DNA of 64,000 nt from PMNU01 sp035480575 (lineage in GTDB: Bacteria > Patescibacteriota > Saccharimonadia > Saccharimonadales > UBA4665). The notes beneath the pieces were generated by a model that was not told where the DNA came from, did no database searches, and saw only the letters and a list, made by a program, of their open reading frames with translations. Position 1 is the first letter of the stretch. Every line of letters starts with the position of its first letter. Positions 1-7,850 of this stretch are shown here, one piece after another. The translations under genes and the position numbers were made by a program. Location of the stretch: contig DATIHR010000022.1 in NCBI GenBank assembly GCA_035480575.1, positions 6,939 to 70,938 of the forward strand, in the 5' to 3' direction.

Positions 1-1
1 A

Positions 2-226
2 AAGGCAGCTAACGTATTCCAAGATAAAGTGGCACAGTACACCAAAGATTATGCCATCAAAAAGTTTGGTTCGGTCAAAGCGGCGAAAGAACACGTACTG
101 AAGAAGCGCTATGAGGATGAATTAAGACTTCATAAAGAGCGCGGCTTTGACCGCCCGGAGAAGCCGGAAGTTACCGATAAAATCCTTGATAGTCTGCCTT
201 TACGCATGGCGGATATAGCCGACTAA
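2..226 (+). CDS. C-terminal part of an unknown protein (cut by window edge)
   Basis: This frame is open from the left edge to a stop at 224-226, so it is probably the end of a longer gene starting outside the window. A GTG at 29 could start a 65-residue protein, but no Shine-Dalgarno site precedes it. The visible part is highly charged and rich in Lys and Glu (for example KKRYEDELRLHKERGFDRPE), suggesting a helical tail. It lies inside the mobile-element segment that ends at the recombinase gene. I do not recognise the family. Confidence 0.5.
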   Translation, partial: KAANVFQDKVAQYTKDYAIKKFGSVKAAKEHVLKKRYEDELRLHKERGFDRPEKPEVTDKILDSLPLRMADIAD

Positions 227-556
227 TCTCGATCTAGACACAGCTCCGTTGGCAGCTTTTGTCGTGCCCCGTGTGTTTAACGGTATGTTCAACGAGAGGT
301 TCGCGGAAGCTCTTATTGTCGATATGACTTTGACGGCTCGGCCTACATAACTCATAATACTGAGCATTAACAACTAGACCCCGATTCTCATCAGGACACT
401 TGCCAGCGAAGCGAACGCGTAAACATTTCTTAGACGATGAGAACTAGTAAGTAGTGGACACCACCCACGTAAAAAAGGGATGCTTGCGGACGGATCGTAA
501 TTGACCAAAGTCAAATACACCCCCGCTTTATTTGGCTTTGGGCGAGGAGATCGCTC
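227..556. other. 330-bp intergenic stretch of the mobile element
   Basis: No convincing gene is seen on either strand. The one structured site is a small inverted repeat TTGAC-caaa-GTCAA at 501-514, upstream of the small ORF at 557. It could be an operator or part of a promoter for the recombinase transcript, but no clear -10 pairs with it. Short antisense frames here have no start signals. Confidence 0.4.
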
Positions 557-733
557 ATGGAGCCTCAAGCAGCTGCTTTGCCGCAAGAAGCGCACGAACC
601 GTCATACGATGACCCTGATAGCAATCTTGTTGCGTTTATAGACGAACTACAAAAGATAGATTTAAATAGTCCGTTAGCGAAGTTAAATCCAACATCCATC
701 TCAGATAATAATGGCGGTAGGATCGCACTATAG
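557..733 (+). CDS. Small acidic protein, 58 aa, upstream of the recombinase
   Basis: ATG at 557 follows an AGGAG Shine-Dalgarno sequence at good spacing. The 58-codon frame (starts MEPQAAALPQEAHEPSYDDP) stops at 731-733, seven bases before the recombinase start and in the same frame. The product is acidic, rich in Asp, Glu, Pro and Ser, with no membrane segment. The position suggests cotranscription with the recombinase, as for excision or control proteins of integrative elements, but no family is recognised. An alternative is that it is the former N-terminus of a longer recombinase ORF interrupted by the TAG. Confidence 0.5.
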   Translation: MEPQAAALPQEAHEPSYDDPDSNLVAFIDELQKIDLNSPLAKLNPTSISDNNGGRIAL

Positions 734-739
734 TTTTAG

Positions 740-2317
740 ATGTTAAAATGGGGCATGCCTCGCAAAGAATCGATAGACATACGCAAACTCCGATACGTGT
801 TGTACGCCCGCAAATCAACTGAAGATGAAGCGCGTCAGGTGCGTTCAGTCGGTGACCAGATAAAGGACTGCCAGAAGCTGGCAAAAGATCTTGGGCTGAA
901 CGTCGTCGAGACAATAAAAGAGACCAAATCTGCCAAGCGTCCGGATCAACGACCTCTTTTCTCGAAGATGATTAAAGACATTGAGGCGAAGAAATACGAT
1001 GCCATCCTTTGCTGGCACCCTGACAGGTTGTGTCGAAACATGCTTGAGGGTGGCCGCATTATCAATATGTTGGACGAGAACACGTTAAAAGATATTCGTT
1101 TCAACAGCCACCAATTTAGCAATGATGCAAACGGCAAAATGCTCCTGGGTATGCTTTTTGTTTTCTCGAAGCAATATTCGGACGACCTATCTGATAAAGT
1201 AAATCGCGGTATAAGCGGTAATCTGGAAGAAGGTAAATCGGCGGGTGCGCCTAAGCTGGGATACACGCGCAGCGAGGTGACTGGCTATTACGAACCTAAC
1301 GAATTTTTTGGTGTAATCGAAGAGGCCTGGCGTAGAAGGCTTACCGGCGAGAGCTTAGATGCAATAACTGCCTACTTACATGAACAGAATGTCCATAGGG
1401 TGACGAAGAATAAGAAGAAACAGCGAATTCTAAGACCAGGCAAAAGTACCGTCGGTTATATGTTCAGCGACCCATTCTACTACGGCATTTTGATACAGGC
1501 TAGCCAAACTGTTGATTTATGCGAGCTTACACCTTTCAAGAAGATCGTCACCAAAGAGATGTACGAACAGGTGCAGGCCCTGGGTTACGGCAGGACAAAA
1601 AGTCATGCCGACAAGAAACGGACAACGTTTTTCCCGTTGCGTGGTTTTGTATATTGCGGAGTTTGTAATAGCGATAAATACATGAAGGTGGGCAAAAATA
1701 AGACTGGCGGCGGCACGTACGTCCTTACTTACAGGTGTGACAATAAAGAGTGCACGCGTCAGGTGAAGTCTTTTAGAGCCAAGTACATATTTGAATCGAT
1801 TTATAAAACACTGGATAAGTTTGAACTAGGCGATGAGGCTTATGGCCGCTATAGTGCGAAGATTGACGGCCGCACTGATGAGAAGATAGTTGAAATCAAA
1901 CAAGCCATTCACAGTAAGCGTGGAGTCTTGAGCCACATTAAAAGTGAGCTTAGTGAGCGGGCGTTGGCTGTTGGGCGTATGGAAAAGAAGTCGCCAGCAT
2001 ATCAGCCGAACATGGATAAGCTCGAACAGCTTGCCGATCAACAGGCCGATCTTGAAGAAGAAATTCGCAAGCTGGATGAAAAAGTGGCAAATCCGCGCCA
2101 AATAAAGGTAGGCAGGGAAGAGTTTTTGAACCTGGTGAAAACAGCGTCACAACGGATGAAAGCTGGCTCTGCAGTCGAAAAAGACGTACTTTGTCGCATT
2201 TTGTTTTTGAACCTACGCGTAGATAACGAAAAAGTGGCCTCCTACCTCTGGCGCGAACCGTTCGCGACGTTGGTAAAGGCCACTGAAATCCAGGATGGTG
2301 GGGGTGGATGGACTTGA
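740..2317 (+). CDS. Large serine recombinase (integrase of a mobile element)
   Basis: A 525-residue site-specific recombinase of the large serine family, which cuts both DNA strands and integrates or excises elements. The N-terminal resolvase domain carries the YARKSTEDE motif with the likely nucleophile Ser26 and a conserved DRLCRN region. A recombinase domain follows (about 180-290), then a zinc ribbon with Cys pairs at 306/309 and 333/338, then a coiled-coil stretch (about 370-450), the usual order for the family. The stop lies inside the antisense tRNA at 2296-2371, so the last seven codons are written by the tRNA 3' end. This places the gene at an attachment site, with the element extending left. 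Start ATG 740 is used; ATG 755 is possible. Confidence 0.93.
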   Translation: MLKWGMPRKESIDIRKLRYVLYARKSTEDEARQVRSVGDQIKDCQKLAKDLGLNVVETIKETKSAKRPDQRPLFSKMIKDIEAKKYDAILCWHPDRLCRNMLEGGRIINMLDENTLKDIRFNSHQFSNDANGKMLLGMLFVFSKQYSDDLSDKVNRGISGNLEEGKSAGAPKLGYTRSEVTGYYEPNEFFGVIEEAWRRRLTGESLDAITAYLHEQNVHRVTKNKKKQRILRPGKSTVGYMFSDPFYYGILIQASQTVDLCELTPFKKIVTKEMYEQVQALGYGRTKSHADKKRTTFFPLRGFVYCGVCNSDKYMKVGKNKTGGGTYVLTYRCDNKECTRQVKSFRAKYIFESIYKTLDKFELGDEAYGRYSAKIDGRTDEKIVEIKQAIHSKRGVLSHIKSELSERALAVGRMEKKSPAYQPNMDKLEQLADQQADLEEEIRKLDEKVANPRQIKVGREEFLNLVKTASQRMKAGSAVEKDVLCRILFLNLRVDNEKVASYLWREPFATLVKATEIQDGGGGWT

Positions 2318-2371
2318 ACCATCGACCAAAGGATTATGAGTCCTCTGCTCTAACCACTGAGCTACACCCCC
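2296..2371 (-). tRNA. tRNA with CAT anticodon, most like tRNA-Ile2 (lysidine type)
   Basis: A full cloverleaf can be folded: acceptor GGGGGTG/CACCCCC, D arm GCTC/GAGC, anticodon stem GAGGA/TCCTT around loop CTCATAA, T arm with TTCAAGT, and an encoded CCA. The anticodon is CAT. The D arm and anticodon region resemble E. coli tRNA-Ile2 (GACTCATAATC context) more than elongator tRNA-Met, and a tilS gene in this window supplies the lysidine enzyme such a tRNA needs. The identity is inferred. The 3' end overlaps the last 22 bases of the recombinase gene. Unlike the other tRNAs here, no terminator hairpin follows the CCA, consistent with an insertion at this point. Confidence 0.85.
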
Positions 2372-2393
2372 GGAGTGCGCAAGTCTGCGCACG

Positions 2394-2445
2394 AGTATTC
2401 GATAGCTCGGATTGGCCATGCAGTCCAACCGTTAGCCCGAATACT
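2394..2445. promoter_or_regulatory. Long hairpin in the leader of the CAT tRNA gene
   Basis: AGTATTCG (2394-2401) and CGAATACT (2438-2445) are perfect inverted arms, and inside them TTGG and CCAA pair again. A second stem GTGCGCA-agtc-TGCGCAC lies at 2375-2392, directly before the tRNA. On the minus strand a TATACT near 2485-2490 could be the tRNA -10, so both hairpins would sit in a transcribed leader of about 110 nt. Confidence 0.45.
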
Positions 2446-2528
2446 GTTCGCGTTACACTCGCTTCAAGCAATGTAACAGAGTGAGTATAGCAGATTTGGT
2501 CCCTGTTATATAATGGTTATACCTACTT

Positions 2529-2993
2529 ATGGACACAAATATTACAAAATATAGGCAAAAAATCGTTCAATTCCTCGTAAGCCTTAAAGATTTGCGGGTA
2601 TTGGGGCTGTTTGTGTTTTTGGTTATTGTGCTGCTGGTAAGCTGGAGCGGCGTGAAGGCTATAGAAACAAACTACACGTTGCAAAAGCAAATTGCCCAGT
2701 TGCAGCAAGAAAACGCCGTGCAGAAACTAGCCAACCAAAACCTGGCGCTAGAGAACGACTACTACAAAACACCCCAGTACCTAGAACTGTCAGCGCGTAA
2801 AGATTTTGGCTTGGCGGCTGCGGGCGAAACAGTGTGGGTCGTGCCGAAGCATGTAGCGCTGGCACATACGGTAGATGTGCCCAAGCCGGTAGGTGTGTCA
2901 GCTGTTAAAACCGATACCAACAAGCGGCCGGCGTACCAGCGCAATGTAACTGCCTGGCTCGACTTCTTATTCCATCGCCAACCGGCGCAATAA
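2529..2993 (+). CDS. FtsB/DivIC-like septum formation initiator protein
   Basis: A 154-residue bitopic protein: cytoplasmic N-terminus, one membrane segment at about 24-42 (LGLFVFLVIVLLVSW), then a coiled coil (about 50-80) and a short extracytoplasmic tail. The block YLELSARKDFGLAAAGETVW is the pattern seen at the C-terminal end of FtsB/DivIC proteins, which bridge FtsL and FtsQ in the divisome. A TATAAT at 2509-2514 lies 14 nt before the ATG, so the leader is very short and no Shine-Dalgarno site is seen. The first gene right of the integration boundary, it is likely chromosomal. Confidence 0.8.
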   Translation: MDTNITKYRQKIVQFLVSLKDLRVLGLFVFLVIVLLVSWSGVKAIETNYTLQKQIAQLQQENAVQKLANQNLALENDYYKTPQYLELSARKDFGLAAAGETVWVVPKHVALAHTVDVPKPVGVSAVKTDTNKRPAYQRNVTAWLDFLFHRQPAQ

Positions 2994-3009
2994 CGGTTAT
3001 TATGATTAC

Positions 3010-3531
3010 GTGAACGCTTTGAGGCGCTGTGTTGGTTTAGTAGCCGCCGCTGTTTGTATGGCAGTTGGATTTGGCGCTGCCACTGCCCACGCGCACATTA
3101 ATGGCAAGGCACTGGTAAATATTAATGGCATCGACGTTATTGCCAGCACCAATCCGTATTCTATAAACGACCAGGCGCCCGAACTCTACGAGACAAAACA
3201 AGTACTGACATTTTATATAAATAAAATCGCGCTGCCGGCATCGGTGCCGGCGGACGCAACGTTCCAGTGGTCGTGGGGTGACGACACGCCTGACGAGCAA
3301 GGCAGGCTTGCCCGCCATACCTACACGAAAGCAGGCACCTACCATGTAAAGGTATTGGCTCAAACGAAGGGCAGTACGGAATTTACGCGGCTCGATATAG
3401 TAGAGGTAACACTGAAGCAACAGCCACGAACGCTGGCTAATGTAATTACCTTGGGCGTAGGTATTCTGGTTATTGGCGGTATTATTGCTGGCTTGCGGTG
3501 GGCGCACGCACCGCATAAAAAGCGGCGCTAG
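3010..3531 (+). CDS. Exported PKD-domain-like protein with C-terminal membrane anchor
   Basis: 173 residues with a signal peptide (about 1-28, ending near ATAHAH), a beta-rich ectodomain and a C-terminal hydrophobic segment (about 145-164) followed by basic HKKRR. The stretch FQWSWGDDTPDEQGRLARHT followed by YTKAGTYHVKV is the WGDG...H.Y...G.Y.V signature of PKD domains, which usually serve in surface adhesion or spacing. Start is GTG at 3010, with TATTAT at 2998-3003 six bases upstream, suggesting a leaderless message. It heads a group with a cupredoxin-like protein and a polytopic membrane protein, so the three may act together at the cell surface. Confidence 0.7.
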   Translation: MNALRRCVGLVAAAVCMAVGFGAATAHAHINGKALVNINGIDVIASTNPYSINDQAPELYETKQVLTFYINKIALPASVPADATFQWSWGDDTPDEQGRLARHTYTKAGTYHVKVLAQTKGSTEFTRLDIVEVTLKQQPRTLANVITLGVGILVIGGIIAGLRWAHAPHKKRR

Positions 3532-3570
3532 CGCTGTGGTAGTATGGAACCATACGCAAGGATAGTAACA

Positions 3571-3939
3571 ATGAAATCTAAATATATCGTGTTTGTTGTC
3601 GTGGCTATAGCCGTACTGGTTGGCCTATTTGTATTGCTTAGGCCAAAAGATTCGACGCAGCCATCCACGTCGGCAACGAAGTCATTTGTACTGGTCGTTA
3701 AAGGCAAGCGGTTAGCGGAAGGCCCACAAACTCTGACGGTTAAAAAGGGTGATGTTGTGGCAATCGCCATTACCTCTGACGAAGAAGAGGAGCTACACCT
3801 CCATGGCTACGACAAGAGTGTCGACCTAGAGCCAAACAAACAAGCCACGCTGCGTTTTACAGCCGATAAAACCGGCAATTTTCCGTATGAACTAGAGCAT
3901 TCAAAAACGGATATCGGGTCGCTGCAAGTGCAGCCGTAG
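3571..3939 (+). CDS. Membrane-anchored cupredoxin-like protein
   Basis: 122 residues: an N-terminal signal anchor (VVVAIAVLVGLFVLL), a Thr/Ser linker, then a beta-sandwich ending ELEHSKTDIGSLQVQP. The motif EELHLHGYD and the block FPYELE resemble small cupredoxin-like proteins found beside membrane proteins in actinobacteria and candidate phyla. A classical type 1 copper Cys ligand is absent, so metal binding is uncertain. ATG 3571 is preferred over ATG 3544 because AAGGA precedes it at good spacing and the anchor then begins near the N-terminus. The next gene starts two bases after its stop, so they are very likely cotranscribed. Confidence 0.65.
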   Translation: MKSKYIVFVVVAIAVLVGLFVLLRPKDSTQPSTSATKSFVLVVKGKRLAEGPQTLTVKKGDVVAIAITSDEEEELHLHGYDKSVDLEPNKQATLRFTADKTGNFPYELEHSKTDIGSLQVQP

Positions 3940-3941
3940 CC

Positions 3942-5273
3942 ATGAGCCCAATGCACATCGCCCTGTTTGCACATGCGTTCGGACAACGATACGACTTGCC
4001 TGTGCCGCTATGGCTATACATATATGGCGGAGCTGCCGCGGTGTTGTTGTCGTTTGTGGTAGTTGGCTATTTTGTAGACAAAAAACGCAGCACTGTGCGA
4101 CCGCCGGTGTTTATCTGCATGGTGCCGCATTGGGTACGTGTAGCGCTTGGTGTGTTTGGATGCGCGCTATTGGGCCTTATTGTGCTGGCCGGTTTAGTAG
4201 GCGGCCAAGTACCCATACAAAACATAACGATTACCTTTTTTTGGATTACCTTTTTGCTTGGATGTACGTACCTGACAGTACTGTTGGGCAACTGGTGGCC
4301 GTATATCCGGCCCACGAGCGTACTAGTGCGTTTAGCGGAGCGGCTTGCCGGTGTACGGTTGGGGCCGTTTGTGCGATACCCTGAACGCTTAGGCTATTAC
4401 CCCGCGCTTGTAACGTATATTGGGTTGATATGGCTTGAGCTGTTGTCTACAGGTTTTGGCGTAGTGCCGCAAAACTTGGCTTGGGTGTTAGTTGGGTACA
4501 GCGTTGTGTCTGCCACGGGTGCTATTGTATTCGGCGCCCGCGATTGGTACCGGTATGGCGATTTTTTTAGCGTCTTTTTTAGACTAATTGGCGCAATGGC
4601 GCCGTTTGTTCGCAAAGACGGCAACCTGTACGTGCGGCGGCCGCTGACTGGGCTACTGACGGCGACGCACCTGCGTTTTAGCTTGCTGTTATTTGTGTTA
4701 TTTATGCTGTCCTCTACTGCTTTTGATGGCCTGCGCGATACCAAGGTGTTTAACCGTTTGCTTGCAGTAATGCCACAACTGTCTGGTCTAGATTTTTGGC
4801 TGTTATTGCTACTGCCCTGCGTTTTTTTGGCATTGTACATGGCATGTATGGGGGTAATGTATAAACTTGTGCAGTCGGGGCGCACGGTGCGCGAACTGGC
4901 GGTTGTCTTTAGTGTAACGATTGTGCCCATTGCGTTCGCATACAATGTCGCGCACTATTGGACATTGCTCGTCATTCAGGGGCAGCAACTTATTGCGCTT
5001 GTATCCGACCCATTAGGCTGGGGCTGGAATGTGTTTGGTACGGCGGGCTATACGGTTAACGTTGGTATCGTTGGCGCGTCCACGGTTTGGTACACCCAGG
5101 TGGGACTTATTGTGTTGGGTCACATTGCAGCGGTCTACCTAGCGCACCGTGTTGCCTTGCGTTTGTACCCCGATACAAAGCAGGCGGTGCGTAGCCAGTA
5201 CCCAATGCTGGCACTCATGTTGCTGTATACCATGATCAGCTTGTGGATTATTGCCCAGCCTATTACGGCTTAA
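3942..5273 (+). CDS. Polytopic membrane protein of the family often labelled fenitrothion hydrolase
   Basis: 443 residues with about ten to eleven membrane segments and no large soluble domain. The N-terminal stretch HAFGQRYDLPVPLWLYIYG is typical of bacterial membrane proteins annotated as fenitrothion hydrolase (FedB-like), recalled from memory. That name comes from a single pesticide-degrading homolog and probably does not describe the role here. The start lies two bases after the cupredoxin-like gene, and the same pairing with a small cupredoxin occurs elsewhere as I recall it, which hints at a metal-related or redox membrane complex. Substrate and function are unknown. Confidence 0.6.
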   Translation: MSPMHIALFAHAFGQRYDLPVPLWLYIYGGAAAVLLSFVVVGYFVDKKRSTVRPPVFICMVPHWVRVALGVFGCALLGLIVLAGLVGGQVPIQNITITFFWITFLLGCTYLTVLLGNWWPYIRPTSVLVRLAERLAGVRLGPFVRYPERLGYYPALVTYIGLIWLELLSTGFGVVPQNLAWVLVGYSVVSATGAIVFGARDWYRYGDFFSVFFRLIGAMAPFVRKDGNLYVRRPLTGLLTATHLRFSLLLFVLFMLSSTAFDGLRDTKVFNRLLAVMPQLSGLDFWLLLLLPCVFLALYMACMGVMYKLVQSGRTVRELAVVFSVTIVPIAFAYNVAHYWTLLVIQGQQLIALVSDPLGWGWNVFGTAGYTVNVGIVGASTVWYTQVGLIVLGHIAAVYLAHRVALRLYPDTKQAVRSQYPMLALMLLYTMISLWIIAQPITA

Positions 5274-5285
5274 GCCACTCGCTAT

Positions 5286-5933
5286 TTAGATGTGCCGTTT
5301 TAGGGACGTGCCAAGTTTTAGTAGTACCCAGCTAACCAAAAAGAACAGCGCCATAATGCCTATGGCGTGCGCAGCAACGCCGCCAAGACCGCCAACTTTA
5401 TCTGGATTAAGAAACGGGTACGGGTACCAGCCGGTAGCCGCACCGCGCAGGCACACGTAGATCAGGTATGTGCCGGGGAATACCAACCATACCGTGGCCT
5501 GGGTGGCTACCAAATGCGTGCGCGGTGGCTGGTATAGCCAGTCAATAAGCACGGCAACGGGCATAATGTAGTGCACGACTACATTCACCCAAGGCAGCAG
5601 GGTGCCTACGTCTTCGTTACTGAGTAACAGGCCATATACAATGCCTACCAGCACAATTGCAACCACGGCTGCACCGCGCGCCAGGTCGTCCGAGAGCTTA
5701 GGGGTACGGTGCTTCGCTAAAAAGTATGCGCCGCTTAGTAGTACGCCTGCGGCAAATATGTTGGAAAGATTGGTAAAGTAGCTAAAAAAGTTTACGACAC
5801 TAAAGCTATTGGTAACATGCACCGATAGCTGTGCGGTAACGGCTAGCAACCCGAGTACGCCGAAAAATATGCGGTACGCAATAAGTAGCTGCCGTTTGGA
5901 TGGTGTTTTGTTTGGGTGTGCTTTTTGCTTCAT
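5286..5933 (-). CDS. Pr6Pr-type polytopic membrane protein
   Basis: 215 residues with about six membrane helices. The motifs FSYFTNLSNIFA and the central HYIMPVAVLIDWL block match the Pr6Pr / FAR-17a-AIG1-like membrane family common in actinobacteria and lactobacilli; its activity is not established. ATG 5933 starts two bases after the stop of the upstream gene on the same strand, indicating translational coupling; ATG 5945 would overlap that gene. The 3' end converges with the fenitrothion-hydrolase-like gene, with only 12 bases between. Confidence 0.7.
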   Translation of the reverse strand: MKQKAHPNKTPSKRQLLIAYRIFFGVLGLLAVTAQLSVHVTNSFSVVNFFSYFTNLSNIFAAGVLLSGAYFLAKHRTPKLSDDLARGAAVVAIVLVGIVYGLLLSNEDVGTLLPWVNVVVHYIMPVAVLIDWLYQPPRTHLVATQATVWLVFPGTYLIYVCLRGAATGWYPYPFLNPDKVGGLGGVAAHAIGIMALFFLVSWVLLKLGTSLKRHI

Positions 5934-5935
5934 GG

Positions 5936-6790
5936 TTATTTGCAATAATCACTTGTTTTGCCAGCTTTGGCATCGCCGCCAGGCAGGGCAAGGGCCGCGG
6001 TTTTATCGGCTGCGGGCAGGTCGTTCAGCCAACAAATGCCATAGTACGCTTGCGATTTTACATCCGCGTGGGCAGATGCGTATGCGGCATTTTTGGAAGC
6101 TTCGTTGGGCTTACGCAAATCGTAGACGCCAAAATCCATGCTTACATTTAGGGCAGGGTCGGGGAATCCTACGGCGCTGGCAATACTGTCGCCTGCTTTG
6201 AATGGTTTAGGGGTACTAAAGTTGGTCGTTTGCGATTGGTTTGCTTTCGCCTCTGGTAGTCCATCTGCAAGCTGCTGGAATGCATCGCTTAGCGTCAGCA
6301 AGTGGTCGTAACGCAGCATAATACCGCAGTCGTTTATAAAGTCGAACAAGTATTGCTCGGTACCGTTTTCTAGGTACCGTACTCCATCGACGGCAGTTGC
6401 ATCCATAGCCAGCGACACATCGACGTCGTTATCTGTATTGTTGCCAAACAAAAAGCCACCATGTGGTTTGTACTGGTTACGGGTTTGGCCTGGGTACAAT
6501 ATGGCTGTTGCTTGGCTAATATCTACCGGACTTTGGCTTAAGAGCGGATCCGGGCATGTCGGTGGTGTTGCCGCCGCTTTCCAGGCCGACCCATCGAATG
6601 CCCAGCTGGCCTGCGAAGTTTTATTGGATTTATTGCTTCTATTAACAGTAATTGCATTTTTAAATTCGCTGTTTTTGCCAAACACATAGTAGCCGGCGTA
6701 TCCAACCACGCCCAGCATTACTAAAATAAGGAGCACAAGGAACACATGCCCGAAGCCTGCCTCGGAGCGTAATTGTTGTGTAGTTTTCAT
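5936..6790 (-). CDS. Membrane-anchored exported protein with an M23-like degenerate domain
   Basis: 284 residues from ATG 6790. The N-terminus SEAGFGHVFLVLLILVMLG is a single anchor of the GFGH type often seen in Saccharibacteria exported proteins, and recalls a type III pilin-like signal without being a clear prepilin. The ectodomain (about 70-284) has GGFLFGNNTDNDVDV and MLRYDHLLTLS, spaced like the metal and HxH motifs of M23 peptidase or lipoyl-like folds, but the full ligand set is not evident. It may be a non-catalytic sandwich domain. The longer frame from 6904 has poor composition and was not used. Confidence 0.5.
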   Translation of the reverse strand: MKTTQQLRSEAGFGHVFLVLLILVMLGVVGYAGYYVFGKNSEFKNAITVNRSNKSNKTSQASWAFDGSAWKAAATPPTCPDPLLSQSPVDISQATAILYPGQTRNQYKPHGGFLFGNNTDNDVDVSLAMDATAVDGVRYLENGTEQYLFDFINDCGIMLRYDHLLTLSDAFQQLADGLPEAKANQSQTTNFSTPKPFKAGDSIASAVGFPDPALNVSMDFGVYDLRKPNEASKNAAYASAHADVKSQAYYGICWLNDLPAADKTAALALPGGDAKAGKTSDYCK

Positions 6791-6866
6791 ATGTGTAACT
6801 ATAGCGTGCCAGAGTGAGCAGCACAACGTGCTTGTGGTAATACGATAAAGTAGCGACGTTGTTACG

Positions 6867-6895
6867 TTGACGTTAGTAGTACTATCTTCTATGAT
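6867..6895 (+). promoter_or_regulatory. Sigma70-like promoter of the tandem-paralog operon
   Basis: TTGACG (6867-6872) and TATGAT (6890-6895) are 17 bp apart. Transcription would start near 6902, which excludes the GTG at 6898 as start of the next gene and supports ATG 6907. Confidence 0.5.
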
Positions 6896-6906
6896 GCGTG
6901 TCACAT

Positions 6907-7839
6907 ATGGGGCATCAGGAATACAACGAGTATTTTGTCGAGACTGCTGCGGGCGTGTTCAAGCCCGCTCCCTTAGTGCTTGCCGAGCAATTAACAGCCG
7001 ACCAGGTCTGGGAATATAATCGTAATCCTGCACATCAGGGACCTACGGACCTGCGCTTTGAGCAAGGATCGGCAAACCTAGAGCTAGCACTCTGCTTGCC
7101 TCGGCCTGAAAATCAAGGAGCATTTGCCCGCGCAAAGACTATTTTTACTGATATATATAGGGGCGTCGATTCTCGCAAGCAATATGCTGCAGGCATTTTT
7201 TTGGATTACATGCCGGTTTACGCTAGGCGTATGGAGTGTGTATCGATTCCATCGTCCACACGCAGGCAGCTATACGAACGTCTTGGCAGGAAAGCGCTTA
7301 GCCAAGCACACGGAGAGTCGGGTGCCGCGCTAGGCAATTTTTATGAGACAACGTTTTTAGGCTTATGCGCTGGCATGGAGGACGAGCGATACTTAGCCTT
7401 TCCTGCGTCCGTGCGCGAAGAGGCGTCATCGCCACGGCATAAGAACTATAACCACGACGCCTATTGGGTCCATCCTGCGAAAGTTCCAGTCCAGCTTAAA
7501 AGTAGCAAAGATAGCGACTCTAAGACCTACGAATCCACAGTGCCCAAAATAGCTGTTCGCGACTATATTATGCGGTCTGCAGTTGATGTGTATGGCCAGG
7601 ATAGATGGCAGGCAACGCGGCGCAGTAGCCCGCGACGCTACTCTATGCCTCGCAGTAGTATGGCGCAGCTGTTTCGTTTGACGGGCGAATGCATGATTGC
7701 CGACGCCGAGCAACGGCACCTACCTAAAGATAGGGCAGAGTACCTCGCGCTGCTTGAGTATACGATGCAAAGACGCATCGATACCATCTGGGCTAAGTAC
7801 TCGCATCGTGCTGCGCAATCATTAATTTCAGGGGAATGA
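6907..7839 (+). CDS. Unknown protein with possible PD-(D/E)xK-like motif, paralog 1
   Basis: 310 residues, soluble, not recognised. It is a close paralog of the next gene along most of its length; shared blocks include LAEQLTADQV, GIFLDYMPVYARR, GLCAGMEDERY, FPASVREEA and NHDAYW. The pattern Asp184, then PVQLKS with Gln196 and Lys198, resembles the D-x(n)-(E/Q)xK core of restriction-type nucleases, in which Gln replaces Glu in Mrr-like members. That is an inference from a short motif. The start was set by the promoter at 6867-6895. The two genes are 11 bases apart and form an operon. Confidence 0.6.
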   Translation: MGHQEYNEYFVETAAGVFKPAPLVLAEQLTADQVWEYNRNPAHQGPTDLRFEQGSANLELALCLPRPENQGAFARAKTIFTDIYRGVDSRKQYAAGIFLDYMPVYARRMECVSIPSSTRRQLYERLGRKALSQAHGESGAALGNFYETTFLGLCAGMEDERYLAFPASVREEASSPRHKNYNHDAYWVHPAKVPVQLKSSKDSDSKTYESTVPKIAVRDYIMRSAVDVYGQDRWQATRRSSPRRYSMPRSSMAQLFRLTGECMIADAEQRHLPKDRAEYLALLEYTMQRRIDTIWAKYSHRAAQSLISGE

Positions 7840-7850
7840 GGGGGTAGTAT

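Noticed and set aside
2213..2428. 71-codon minus-strand frame reading through the CAT tRNA
   Set aside because: It is the common artefact of translating a tRNA gene, and overlaps a clear tRNA and the recombinase end.
4397..4945. 182-codon frame antisense to the polytopic membrane gene
   Set aside because: Shadow of a hydrophobic gene; composition is Thr/Asn/Ser-rich and no start signal is seen.
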